64,000 nt of DNA, taken from Toxonevra muliebris. Taxonomy: Eukaryota > Arthropoda > Insecta > Diptera > Pallopteridae. The number at the start of each line of letters is the position of its first letter. The stretch's first letter is position 1. The stretch covers positions 57,653,776 through 57,717,775 of the forward strand of contig OY829326.1 of assembly GCA_963691655.1 (NCBI GenBank), given 5' to 3'. The notes beneath the pieces are model-generated. The model worked only from the letters and a program-made list of their open reading frames with translations. It searched no databases and was not told where the DNA came from. Both the position numbers and the translations under genes were made by a program. Below are positions 1-11,660 of the stretch, piece by piece.

Positions 1-720
1 AAAATTTAGACCCATATTCAGATCAATACACAGACCAAAACTCACGCCAAACTTAAACTGAAACTTGTATTAAAAACATATCAAATTAACATAAAAAATT
101 AGGGCAACAGAGACCAAACCTCAAACTGAAATTTAATCAGAACTGAGACTAGAAGCAGATAAAAAATAAAACCAAATTGAGACAAAAAATCAAACCAAAA
201 ACGGAAGTGAAATCTGTTCAATATTCAGACTAAAACTCAGACCTAAATTTATACAAAACACCAAACTTCAAGTAAGTAAAAGCTTTAGGTACAAAAGATC
301 TTTTAATTCGCAGTGCCTGACTTTCGGGTCGTCCTATTTTTTGATTTTCATGTCAGAAAACCAGTCAATAAAATCACATAAAAATTGGACCAAAACCCAT
401 TGAAGCATTTTCGATTCACAAGCTTAGAACCAAAAAGAAATTAGACTCATATTTAGATTAAAACTATGACCAAAACTCAGGCTAAACTTAAGCTAAAACT
501 TATATGAAAAGCAGACCAAATTTACATGAAAAATCAGGACAACAGAGAACAAAACTCAAACTAAAATTTAATCAGAGCTATACCTAAAAATTCAGATGAA
601 AATTTAGATAAAAAATGGGAGAAATATCTGACCGATATTCAAACCAAAATTTAGACTGAAATTTACAGAAGCAACTAGACTTAAAGTCAGCTTTAAAATC
701 AAAGCATTTGATCAGAAACC
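1..720. repeat. Degenerate 12-bp-period array (copy 1)
   Basis: The stretch reads as diverged 12-nt units close to ATTCAGACCAAA, in the A-rich sense on the plus strand. A longer-range duplication lies on top: the segment from about 8 to 160 is repeated with many substitutions at about 444 to 590, including the motif pair 'caacagag' then 'actcaaact/ctcaaactga'. There is no reading frame of note. The same unit recurs at about 20040-20800 and 50125-50435 in the same orientation. The array may continue past the left edge of the window. Confidence 0.75.
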
Positions 721-2303
721 AAGCGATTTTAAATTTAAACAAACCCAAAATTTTCTCTAGTGAAAAATATTGTTTTTTGTTAGCAGTTTTTCGTAGAAAA
801 ATAATACTGCAAAAAAAATCAAGAAAAAATTGGACTTAGCTGATTTGATCTTAATCGACCTCATGTATTTTTTGAAAGCGAATATTTCTTTCGAACATTA
901 TTTGTTGTTTTTTCTCAGGTTTAATCTAATACGAAGAGGTTATTGCATAAATAATAGTTTTTCAGATAAAACCTGTCAAATTTTTAGTCAAATCGATTGC
1001 ATAATTTGTATATATATATACTCAACCATATCCAGTAATCTTCATAATAAAGTTTAATACTGAACTGTATAGCCACAAATTAACAATTCAGTTAAAGTAA
1101 ACTATACTCACTCAGTAGCAGCAGTTACAATTGCAGAGAAAAGTTTACGTTTACGTCATCGCAGACGTTACTAAGCACGAGACGCTTTTATTTTCTAATC
1201 AAATATTATTAATACATAAACAGTATTAAAAAAACATGATTCATAAATTATAAGTAAGTATAATAAACTAATTTTCTTTTTTCGTAGTTGTCAGAAAAAT
1301 TCAGTGCAAGTTGATGATATTTAAAAAAAAAGAAAACAGGAAGAAAATTTGTCAAATATGCAAAAATTATATACATTTTCTATATACTTATTTAAAATTT
1401 ATTCAAATCAAGCCAAGCAGCACATAAATCTCATATGACCCACCCTTTTGATAAAATTCCACACACACACACACACAAACTGAACAAATGGCAGGCATAT
1501 AATTTATTAGGTTTTATGTATTTTTTTTCCTTTCCTTGCTACCTTTCAACTTATTGCCAAAAATTATTATCATCACAAAAACATTCACTTTATATTTTTC
1601 CTGCCACCTTACATTTCCTTTTGAGCTCTTATATTTTATTTCATTTCTCCGCTACACTGCTACTTTTACTTCTTCTATCTGTGAGAATACCTGCTGCCCG
1701 ACACACTGACTGGTCATATATAGCATGATTGACTGCCATTTGTCATTTTTGTGTGTTTTTTGGGTGTCGGGTCACAAAAGTGCTTCGGCTCGAAAAAAGG
1801 ATATTTCCCCACCACAAAAAAAAAAGAAAGAAACCAAAATTATAGCCAAAAAGTTAGTTTGCTTATGAACATTTATTATATTTTATGATTCCACAAGGAT
1901 GAAAAAACCAAAAAAAAAAATAAAAGTAAAGGTGTTGCTAACAAGACGCCTTTTTTCTGTGGGTTTGTTTGACGGAATATAGCTTTCGCTCACTACACAG
2001 AAAGGGGTAAGCTAGAGCAAGAAAAAAATAACACGAAATACTGTGCGAGTTTATTGTTTGCAAAACGTTTCATTAAAAATCCGGAAATTTGTGATTCCGT
2101 CGTTTTGGGTTTCGCTCCTTTTTTTTTTTTTGTTTTTTTGGCATGCAAATGTAATAATTCTTGTTTTGTATAATATCGATTTGTGTTTGCATGTGATTTT
2201 TGTATAGCATAACTTGGGGTGTAAATTAAATAATTAGTTAAATGTTAATTGTTGATTTCATATATTTATACAGAATAGTTGACTAGGGAAATTTAAAGTA
2301 ACT
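721..2303. other. AT-rich non-coding DNA, probably intronic
   Basis: No supported gene. It contains a CA microsatellite near 1459-1478 and several poly-A and poly-T tracts (for example around 1810-1830, 1905-1925 and 2115-2135). Short open frames here have low-complexity translations and no family resemblance. Confidence 0.6.
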
Positions 2304-2545
2304 TTAACCCTATTCATCCCATGTTATTTTATAACGTAAAGTCCCACGTAGTGACTTAGAGTCACTATATAGAATTAACTCGGCTATTCTCATTTCATTC
2401 AATTTTTTTTCTAAAATTTTTTAAAATCTGAAGTATAATCTGTATTTACTTTGAACGCAAGTAGCGGAGCAAAAACTTTTTATTGCAGATTTTACAGAAT
2501 TACTTTGAAGCTCTTCCTTTCTCCCTCTCCGCCCTTTCCAACCTT

Positions 2546-2707
2546 TCAGCCCTTCTTCTTAGCATTTTTCACTTTTTGAAGTGTTTTATGTGAAATTTCA
2601 ACGATTTTGTTGCGTATGTTGGCCTTAAGTTGTTCAAGAGAATCTGGTATATTAACATAAACTTGACTTATTAAGTATCCCCACAACAAAAAGTCAGGAA
2701 CGGTGAC
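2546..2707 (-). pseudogene. C-terminal fragment of an IS630/Tc1-mariner-type transposase
   Basis: The minus frame is open for 53 codons. It carries PDFLLWGYL, then QVYVN, then a helix resembling SLEQLKANIRNKIVEI. This pattern (PDFFLWGYLK...VYVNKP...L...IR.EI) is the usual C-terminal end of a large insect transposase group related to IS630/Tc1-mariner. The upstream catalytic region cannot be read cleanly; the first residues (VTVPDF instead of LTPLDF-like) are already altered. It sits inside the TTAA-flanked element but belongs to another superfamily, so it is either a nested insertion or a chimera. Whether its own ends survive is unclear; a possible one is CAGGGTG read on the minus strand near 2900-2912. 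Confidence 0.65.
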
Positions 2708-3209
2708 TTCGGTGTTAGCACTTTTTTCAAAAAATATTTTGGTCTGTGCGAACGTTGCGTTAACGTAATAGACGACTGATTTTGAAAATAAAATTGGAAT
2801 ATTTGTTCTGGACTAGAGTATATTACAAGAGTTGTGAGATGACGATTTGAAAGCTGCTGTCATTGTTCCTGTTTAACATCGGGTACCACAAAAAAATCAC
2901 CCTGAATAATAGTTTTTTTTTGCGACATAACTTATTAACGATGCTGTTTTCTTAATGCAAAAATGCTGCCTTCTACTTCTCTATTCTTGTTAGGAAGAAA
3001 ATAATGGAAATGCACCTTTTATTTTTTGCATCGTACTAGCACAAGTTAATTGTTTTGACAACAGGCTTTAAGACATTTCTTAACTTGTAAAGTATTTTTC
3101 GGAAGTTTTATTTCTCTTACAGAGCTGTTCCACTCCATGCTGTGCTAAGATTTAACTCTTAGCGCTGCCTTCCTTATATACATACAGTATCTCACAGTAA
3201 AATATCCGC

Positions 3210-3404
3210 TGTCGCAAGTCCACGAAATGTTCATACCATATTTGTGTAGCCGTCTTCATTTATCAAGTGCCAAAGATTTCCCAATAAAGTAAATCGATCT
3301 ACGTACCGATATCATGGCCCTATCATCAAATGCCAAATAATGCGATAAATCGGTAAATCTATGTCTTGACATACAAGCACGGAACATCAAATTGTCATAT
3401 AAAG
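3210..3404 (-). pseudogene. piggyBac-like transposase fragment (N-terminal part of the DDE domain)
   Basis: The minus frame from 3404 reads LYDNLMFRACMSRHRF and then a block containing LAFDDRA and RRS, ending in a stop near 3256. This matches the start of the piggyBac DDE_Tnp_1_7 domain, which has an MSR.RF...L.F.D....R...DK pattern. Just downstream, in another frame, FRG is visible near 3216-3230, as in the family's FRGR block. The frame change, the in-frame stops and the missing catalytic aspartates make this a clear pseudogene. Its placement between piggyBac-type termini supports the assignment of the whole element. Confidence 0.7.
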
Positions 3405-3757
3405 TATCACAAAACTCTCCTTAATCGACAATGCCATCTGCATCTTTCAACTAATTCAAACACATTGTTTCCTACTATTATTCCGGGTTTAATTTGTGGT
3501 ACAGTCCATATTACAATATACAAATGTATATAGTGACTCACAGTCACTACGTGGGATTTTATGCAGTTTTTTGTTTATTTAATGACTTATGACTAATAAA
3601 GAAAAACAAAACAAAGCAAAAAATCCATTTTTATGAAGATAACCGGTAAATGAACGAATACATTAGGCCTCTCCCGAGAAAAAATAAGAAATCTGAAATA
3701 TATAACGATTTTAATCTCAATAGTGACTCAGTCACTGCGTGGGATGAATAGGGTTAA

Positions 3758-6700
3758 AATAAATAACTTTTCCTATAAGAAACCACGCAATTAGTTTTCT
3801 TTGGCATAATTCAAAAAGCTCTTTAAATTGTTAGGATAGAGATGTGTTGATAAGCGGGCTATATATATTTGTATAGATAGTTTTAGTTTCACTATAGATA
3901 CTTCAGAAATGTGTTTTTAAGCCTAAAATGTTGTTACTAGATTCCTTTGTTTTGATTTTAAAAGCTTTCTGAATATGTATTTCAAATTCTTGAGAAGACA
4001 AATTTTTGTTCCATGTAGTTAGAAAATGTTTTAAAAAATGTTTCTAGCATTTTTCTTTCTAAATGGAACACCAAAAAATTATGCAATCTTTTATTTTAGT
4101 TTTCAAACTCAAATTAAAATTTATTCTGCTGTTGTGCTGCTGTTGCTAATACCATACAAAAACTATGCAAGAGTTTAATTGCATTTGGAAATTTAAAAGT
4201 TTTTCAACAACAAAAACTTTAAACGCTAATATGCTTAGCAAAACTTGCAATCAATATAAACTTATGTAGAAAATACAAGCACACATACAATTACACACTC
4301 ATGCATATATATATATATATGTAAATGAATACCATATGTGTTTTACTATACAAGTGTTTAGTATTTGTGTGTGTATGTGTAGATTGCGATAACTTGAAAG
4401 TTTCCGTCAAGCAATCCATCAAAATTGCACCTTCTTGCATGTTTTACTCTGAACTAACTAAATTGAATTTAATTTGTTTTGCATCACTCTCATGCTTACG
4501 CTTTCTCCCACTGCCTCTCTCTCCCTTTTGCACTAGCAAATTTCTTTACTTCTTCTCTTACTCTCTTTCCTTATCTCTTCCCATGTAGTAGAGAACAATC
4601 GAAATTTAGTTAAATTATCCCAAAGGGAGCATTTTGTATGAAAATAACGCGCTATTGTATGCACACAAGCATGTAGTATACCGTTATTCGTTGCATCTGT
4701 GACGTTGCTTATACTTGTTTGCCTGCTTAAATGTATGAAACATTATATAAGAGTATGTATGCGTCACTCTCATTGCTATTAAATATTGCATGCTTTTCTG
4801 CGCTTTTGTTAATTATTTGATGAATTTTTAATTGATTTTTCTCTTTCTCTTTTTCTCTCTTAGTTTCTGTGTGCTATAGAAATGTTTGCTTGTGTGTTTT
4901 GAATGCTTTTGAAACAATTTCAAAAAAAAAAAACAAAAAAAAATTGCATTGCATACTCTTAGGCGCTTTGTATTTTTTAAACAAAAACTTGCATTGTTTG
5001 TTGCAGTATTGTTGCATATGCACGTATTGTGTTGCAACATTTAAATTAAGATAAATCACCGCAAAATTTATGCTTTTAATAAATAAATTGTAGTAAAGTA
5101 AAGTAAATTGTACATAGGTGCTCGTTATTTTCATGTGTTGTTATTGTTATATAGTCGCCGTTGTGCTTTTAGTGTTCTTTGCCTGTGTGCTTTTATAAAT
5201 TTATAATTTTATTATGTTATATTTATTCACATACTACGAACCTACAGCAAGCGAAGCAATTTAGCAAATTGCAGTTAAGTAAAATTTTATTTCACGCCTG
5301 CAACTAGGCTATAAATTTTAAATATTGTGGTTGATTACATTTGGAAATTAAACTTCTTTAATAAGTTTTATTTTGTTTACAGAAAACCCACAAAAAAAAG
5401 CTACAAATTAAAACGTCACATTCAATCACTGTGCAACTTTCGTTCGTTCTTTCCAACAACATTCGCTAGCCGGTCGTTAGCCTCACTGTCAGTTTTGGTA
5501 TCCTTCTACTCCGCCCTTCCAAAAATATGTGTATATATTATTGTCTTCCGTTGTCACACAGCTCAAACCAAAAACACTTTGGCCTTTTTGCTTGCTAGAC
5601 AACAAACACATCAGTGTTCTTATTCTTTTTTTTTTTTCTGGTGTATCCTTTATTTACATACTCATCGTTGTCGTTGCTGTGTTCTCGTCATCACTGTTCT
5701 CCTCTTGGTTTTTGTTGCTCTCAGCTCATCAGTTGCAGTCGTTTCCAAATATATTTCTTTTACTGTTTGTATATACATTTGTAGCAGCAGTATGATGTTA
5801 ACTTATTAATTTAGCCTTTCGTTTTTTTTTTTTTTTTTTGGTATACAATTTTCTTTCATTTATTTTTGCTTTAGTTTTTGGTTGATATTTTTGCCAAAAG
5901 TCTCACTATTTATAGCATAGTTTTAGGGCGTTTCTATTTCTGTGTGTGTTGGGTGTTTTTGTTGGTTTTTGTTTTTTTTATTACTTTTGTATATGAAATT
6001 GTTTTGTGTTGCTGATTTTTAGTTTTTGTCATTTCTCCTCTTCACACATTTATGTAAATTACATTTGATTGTGCTGCGGTTGTCTTCGTCTGGACGTCAA
6101 ATAGAGGAAATTGAAAGTTAATTTGACTTTTTGGCTTGCATATATTAAAGCGGTATTTATTATGTATTTATGTATTTTACAGATAAAGAGAGAAAGAGAG
6201 AGAGAGAGAGCGGAATGGGCTCTACACAAAAAACTCTACGAATAATTTAAAAATACAAACTTGTGTTAAATATTTAGAGAAATAACTAAAACAAATATTA
6301 GAATGTATTTTATTAAAGTTTGGAAATTTAGAAGCTACTGCCACATGGAAAGTATTGTACAAACAGTGTTGGGCACAATTGAAACTGGCTAATCAGAGAA
6401 AAGAAATTAGGTGATGAAAAACAAAAATGCCTCAGCTTAAACATACACAACTAATTCTCTTTTTTCAGAATGCATTCATAAGAAATATGCAACTTAATTT
6501 AACACATAAAATTTCCGCTTTTTTATTATACAACAAAAAATAAATCATAGTCATTATTATTCTTTAATATAAAAAAGATATTTAAAAAAATTTATTATAA
6601 ACACGAAGTAACCAGCACACTCTATGCTATTATGGAAAAAACTTTTTCAATGAAATTGCATGAAAAAAAATGTAAGTACAAGTACACGGTTTTTTTTTGT

Positions 6701-7517
6701 GAGCACGGCATAGTTAAAGGACATCCGTTTTAATTTTATTGCCACCACCAGCTACTAAAGCATAAAAGTAAAACAAAAGGTTCTTATACATTATTATCAT
6801 ATGACAAAAACAAACTTTTGCAATTATGTTTTTTTCTATTATTTGTTGCATATTTATAGGCATTGTTTTTACATTGCTGTTATTCAGTGTTGGTGTGCAT
6901 ATCTTATGCATAATTTTAATATAAATAGGTAGAAAGTGAGAGAGAGAAAAAAAAGAAATTATTTGCTTGCTATTTTTAATGCTAATGCATAAAAATATAA
7001 AGTTTCACTTAAAACAAAAGCATTTGATTTTGCAGCTACATATAAAACTATACAATGTTCTTTTTATATTAATATTACTTATGTGTTTAAACTCTATAAA
7101 GTTACAGTGTTAGGTTAAATAAAAAAAACTTTTAATAAAAATATTATTATGCGTAATAACTTTTGTTATACAATATATACGAACTTACATAAATATGTGT
7201 ATGACATCATCTTCAGCGTTTCTTTTATGCGGTTAAAGTACGAGTGACATTATCTTCAATGTAATATACGACAATGTTCGAGGCAAAGATAGCAGCAGCA
7301 GCTGCTAGTGGAGTTATGTGTTTTTAGTATTCTCCTTCAGTTGCTGTTTTTATATTTTTGTTTTTATTTTTTTCATTTTAGCTTCAAAAGTAATTAACAA
7401 GCATTTTTAATTACGACGTCACATTGTCTGATAGTTAAAATTTACTATTTGTAATTAAATACAATAAAGAAATTTTTTTAATAAGTATGATGAAAACAAA
7501 GTAATAGCAAAAAGAGA
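3758..7517. other. Intron-like DNA with simple repeats, no gene recognised
   Basis: This tract is rich in T-runs and short microsatellites: (AT)n near 4303-4321 and a GA run near 6187-6210. The longest open frame (plus, 5327-5809) translates into a T-run-driven, low-complexity Phe/Ser/Val/Cys-rich sequence without domains, and I do not call it a gene. Nothing in this stretch resembles a mobile-element protein. Confidence 0.55.
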
Positions 7518-7598
7518 TAGTAAAGAAAGAAGAGAGAGAGGGAGAGAGAGGGAGGGAGGGAGGGAGAGAAAGAGAGAGGGAGAGAGGGAGAGAGAACT
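7518..7598. repeat. Purine (GA/GGGA) microsatellite
   Basis: About 80 bases of nearly uninterrupted AG, GGGAG and AGAGAGGG units on the plus strand. On the minus strand it is polypyrimidine, giving a spurious Ser/Leu/Pro-rich frame. No function is apparent. Confidence 0.9.
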
Positions 7599-8734
7599 GC
7601 AGCAGTATTGCTTAGCAGCGTGAGTTGTAATAAATCGAGATTTTGTTGCAAGCATATTTTGGTATATAATGTTTGTTATAGTTAGTAATCAGTATTTAGA
7701 TTAATGTGCTTTAATAAATATTTATTTTTCTAATTTATATATATGACACAATATAATAAATTCATACGTGTTCGATGCCATTGTTTAAGGTTGCAATCGA
7801 ACTAGAATACGTTTGTTGTGAAAATTAGAAAAAGGCTTAAAAAAAAAAGTTGTAGATCGATTGAACAGTTGCCCCATTACATCTTCGATGCTCAAAATCG
7901 TAAATGCAATTGCAGAGTATGTAAAGTTGAGAAGCAAGGTGACTAACAAAAATGCATTTGGCCAAGACGTTTTTGTTCAAGTTGGCAAATTTTTGTTAAC
8001 CTTCGGCTTGATTACAAAAACTTACGCAAGTCAAGTCTCATTGGACTAAGAACAACAATAAGTAACTTTGAGTCTAATACAATATCATATTTACTTTATG
8101 CTTCTGAAACGTAAAAATATTCCAATCGCATTAAATTATCCAGGTATTTACTAGTGTATGATATAGATATTATGAGTCCATATCTCATCATCAAATAACG
8201 ACGTTTGCAAATTTGGGCTAATAGGAGAAATCTTTATGTAAAAACGGCTATCCCAACAGTTGTCTCAACAAGTTTTTTATAGAACTCTTAGGATTTTTAC
8301 TACCCTAGTGATCTAACTCGAGATTAACATAGACCCATTGAAAGTTAACTTGAATCTGCTAGTTACACTTGAAGGGATATATGTCGTAAACCACCGATTC
8401 GATTCAGATTATTGAGATTTGAAACGGCTTTATTAAGAGATGAAATTTGCGTTAAATAAGTGAGCTTAATTGTCATCCTAAAACATATGTGTATGAGATC
8501 AAACATGTATGAAACCGATCGATAAAATTTTTAATAGAAATAATATGTTTTTCAGCTTACCGATATATCACCTTCCTGCACAATTGGTGTCCCTATTACG
8601 TCTTTTAAATTGGCCATTAAGCAAAACTACCTTGAAGAAGCAAAAAGAGACTGGCTAGCATAGCATACTTGTAGTACTACTAGGCTAACACAGACAGCTG
8701 CTCAACCTTAGCAGAAACTCCAACAGCATTAAAC
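7599..8734. other. Non-coding DNA, no gene recognised
   Basis: No supported gene. A 62-codon plus frame at 7861-8049 is not recognisable. Near 8483-8512 one isolated copy of the 'ATGTATGAGATCAAACATGTATGA' type of motif (see 10686-11660) is present. Confidence 0.5.
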
Positions 8735-10108
8735 CAAAGAATATATAATACATAGAAGGCGCATCTCTCAAAATTTTTCCAAAATATGTTTCTTTCGTTT
8801 CGGGTGGGGGCGGTCGCAGTAAAGAGGAAGAGCAAAACTCTACTCTCTCCCATGCACTCTCATGGTGTCTTTTTTTCTTAGGCTCTCGCACATCATTACA
8901 GAGTACTGCATATGAATGGGTTTTTTGCGGAGAATATGTAGGTACATGTGTTTTTTTTACGTTGTTGCCGAGTATATTGCTTTCCAACCTAATTAATTTT
9001 TTTTTTCAATTTGTGACCCAAAATTATGTTAGCTAAATTTCTTATATTTTTGTTTTTGTATTCGAAAAAGCATAAAAAGTGGAAATCAAACGATTTATAA
9101 AGTTTTTAAGGGGGCATCTCCCGTTGTAACTTTTAAAAAATCTACTTTTTTTGCATTTTCTTAAAGTATATGTTTTCAAAAATATGTCTACAAATTTTTA
9201 AGTTGATCCGGAGAAAATTTTTTGACTCTTTGTTATTTGCGAAAAAACATTTTTCTTGACATTAAAGTAAGTTGAAACTTTAAACATGTTTTTCTCAAAA
9301 AAGTCATTATTGAAGTCAGTGATAACGATTATTCAACAACTTCTAAACCGAATATTTTCAAATTTGTATACTTTTTAAATATATAGTAATCTAGATTGAT
9401 CGAAGGAAAACTTTTTTTTACAAATGAAACAGCGTTTTTTAGTTAAAATTGAACTGTAAACTTTGACAGTCGGTGATTTTGGTAAATATGCATATTTTTT
9501 CACATCCTTCGATTAATCACTAGATAATCTTATAATAAAAGTAAATCCATTTCATTTTTGGATTTCAAATGTTTTAGATTTGCAAAATATTGCTCATCGC
9601 AAAACATTTTTTCCAGAAAGGCGTCGACGGGATCGCTCATTACTCATAAAGTTTTAAATATTTTAGAATAGAGATTAGTTAAAGTTAAGTTCAATACATG
9701 TACTTTTAGATAATAAATAGTTTTTATAAAAAACTTTATTAGTTTACCTGAAAAAAATCTGGAAAAATACCTATTTTTTCGCGTCACAACTTGGGATTTG
9801 AATTTTATAATCAGTGCCATACATAAAAGCACACCGGCTTTGCGATGCAAATTCTGCTAAGTAATGAAAATACCAGCTCATATTACTAGCACGGAAACCA
9901 AAAAAAGAAAATCCTCTCTCTTTAACAAACCCCTCTCATTAAACAAAGCCAACAACAAAGAGAAATAAACAATTTCAATCACTCATTGGTTTTATGAGAA
10001 CAACTGAATTTTGGGTGTAAACTGGAGGCAGTTATGGCTCCATAGAACAAAATTTTTGTGCAAATAAATTTGTTCGTGATGCGCCTTCTATGTATTATAT
10101 ATTCTTTG
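8735..10108. mobile_element. Possible transposon bracketed by a 31-nt perfect inverted repeat
   Basis: Bases 8735-8765 and 10078-10108 are exact reverse complements over 31 nt (core GAATATATAATACATAGAAG). Matching becomes patchy just outside. Perfect identity over 31 nt across 1.3 kb is unlikely by chance in a diverged intron. No transposase frame lies between the arms; the interior holds an AT-rich tract that starts with TTAAGGGGG at 9107-9115. It could be a non-autonomous element, a fold-back structure, or an inverted duplication of an older repeat. Confidence 0.5.
9107..9640. mobile_element. Candidate TTAA-type non-autonomous element (weak)
   Basis: The left side begins TTAAGGGGGCATCTCCCGTT, like the TTAAGGGGG start of the better supported element at 58279. 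At the right, the reverse complement of 9610-9640 carries GCGATCCCGTCGACG, an imperfect partner of GCATCTCCCGTTGTA. No clean TTAA is seen on the right. The interior is AT-rich and non-coding. The right boundary is uncertain. Confidence 0.35.
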
Positions 10109-10355
10109 ATTAAACTCTTCGCTGAAAAAGTACTCATATGTGTACTCTCGGTTTTACGTATTATTTAATTTTTTTAATTTATTGTGATTATTTTTCTCGA
10201 GTTCTAATGAAATAGGAAAACTAAACAAGAATTATCTCTTCTCTCGATTCCATTAGAATTTAAGAAAAGGAACTAAAATAAATTCAAAAATTAAAAAAAT
10301 ACGCCAAAACATATAAAAAATATGTGGCTTAGGACACCGATGAGGTTAAGACTTC
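10109..10355. other. AT-rich spacer
   Basis: Nothing recognisable beyond A/T runs. It separates the right inverted-repeat arm from the LINE fragment that follows. Confidence 0.5.
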
Positions 10356-10683
10356 GGTGTTCACGGGGCACTCCATAACGGGAAAACATGCTGCAAGACT
10401 AAGACTGACTACCATTCAATGAATTCTGTCAAGGCTGCGGCTCTGAGGAGGAAGAACATCCATCCCTAACCAGGAGGAGACTAAAACTCCAGGGTTCACC
10501 TTACTACACTAGTATGTCTGACCTATCATTCATAAATATTACAGATATAGTCAGATTCATTATGAAACCCTCATGGTTCTCCTCTCCTTAAATGGGGTGC
10601 TATGGCATGACGATGAGCCTAATATATGCTTAAGTGTGCTTTCAAGCAGAAGGCTGCTACTCCAACCTTACTAACCTAACCTA
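10356..10683 (+). pseudogene. LOA-like LINE, 3' end of ORF2 plus tail (fragment 1)
   Basis: The frame at 10357 reads VFTGHSITGKHAARLRL, the TGH...GKH.RL block found before the C-terminal Cys-rich region of RNase H-bearing LINEs. A one-base frame change leads to CQGCGSEEEEHPSLTRRR and ends with IVRFIMKPSWF before a stop at 10589-10591. The expected CRSC...EE...H...R..LG...RFI..T.WF order is clear. The 3' tail has 'aaggctgctactcc' and ends in a CTAACCTAACCT-like run, as LOA-type elements do. It is 5'-truncated and frameshifted, hence inactive. A homologous fragment follows at 15520. Confidence 0.75.
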
Positions 10684-10685
10684 TG

Positions 10686-11660
10686 TTTTTCAGTGAAAAA
10701 AATTCTGTTCAATCGCCACTTAGAGATATTTATCATTTTTCAAATTCTTTAACTCTCGTGCTGGTGTAATTTTTTTTAATTAGAAAATGTAAATATACTT
10801 TTCAGAGTAAAGACAAAACAAAAAAAAACACAGCTGGTGATTGTCACATTGAAACATGTATATGATCAAACATGTATGAGTTTAAAATTAGACCTTGTGT
10901 TTGGATAGAACTTTGTGTTAAAAAAAAATTTGTGGTATAACCAATTATATTGGAGTTTGATTCCCCTTCAAACATATTTGATCAAACAAGCATGAGTTTG
11001 ATCTTATTTAAAAACTTTTAGAGAAATAAACTTTTTGAAGAAAAAAAAAACTGGTTGTTGATTGCCACATAAAATAATGTATGAGACCAAACTTGTATGG
11101 TTGGTTGGTTGGTTGATTAGTTAAGGTGGCTAACCCACAGCAGAACCACTGTGATCCACAATTAGCGCTATAACGCCATTTTGAGACCATTTTCTCGCCA
11201 AACTAGAATTAATGCTGCGCTCTTACTACCAAACTTGTATAAGCTTAGTACTTTTGAAATAACTTTTAATTTTTGTGCTCGTGTATTATTATATAAAAAA
11301 TTTAAAGTTTAAGTGCAACCAACTTGTTACAGTATAATTGTTGCCACCTTGAAATATTTTTGAATGAGATAAAACATAAATAATTAACTCGTTTATTCCA
11401 TCAAACTTGTTGCAGTTTGAAACATATGTATATGAGGTCAAACATCTATGAGCTCGATTGTTTTTTTTTTAATTTTTCAGTTCTCTTGTTTGTTAACTCT
11501 TTTTAAAGAGAAAAAATCAATATTCCATTAAAAAAACTAATGGTAGATTACCATCGTGAAACAAGTATAAAATCAAACATGTATGAGCTCGTTTTTTCAA
11601 AAACTTTTAACTTATGTGTTTGCAATAAGTTTTTTTTTGCATCATAAGACTAACTTTTCA
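10686..11660. repeat. Degenerate repeats around 'CACATTGAAACATGTATATGA...CAAACATGTATGAG'
   Basis: At least five diverged copies of one block recur near 10842-10885, 11058-11100, 11336-11372, 11415-11455 and 11545-11592. The block is a gattgcCACATtgaaac part, then ATGTATATGAgaTCAAACATGTATGAgctcg. Spacing is about 90 to 280 bases. A GGTT run at 11099-11118 sits within. The block is non-coding and resembles a very old tandem array. Confidence 0.6.

Larger units (their letters stand above)
2304..3757 (-). mobile_element. Degenerate piggyBac-like DNA transposon flanked by TTAA
   Basis: The left end at 2304 reads TTAA followed by CCCTATTCATCCCA. The right end is the exact inverted copy of those 14 bases, followed by TTAA at 3754-3757. 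A TTAA target duplication and termini beginning CCC are hallmarks of the piggyBac superfamily. Subterminal motifs with GTGACT/AGTCAC dyads follow each end: 2341-2372 on the left, 3720-3742 on the right, and an extra copy at 3530-3562. A piggyBac transposase remnant lies inside on the minus strand, next to a piece of a different DDE transposase. The element is about 1.45 kb, shorter than typical full-length relatives, and its coding capacity is destroyed. Confidence 0.82.

Noticed and set aside
5327..5809. Longest open frame of the window (160 codons, plus).
   Set aside because: Translation is dominated by runs of Phe, Ser, Val and Cys from T-rich and simple sequence, lacks an ATG start and shows no domain; no splice or promoter support.
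9738..9765. Possible recursive splice site on the minus strand (TTTTTTTCAG followed by GTAAAC).
   Set aside because: The donor half is weak and the site lies inside the candidate transposon at 8735-10108; without nascent-RNA data it is not distinguishable from chance.
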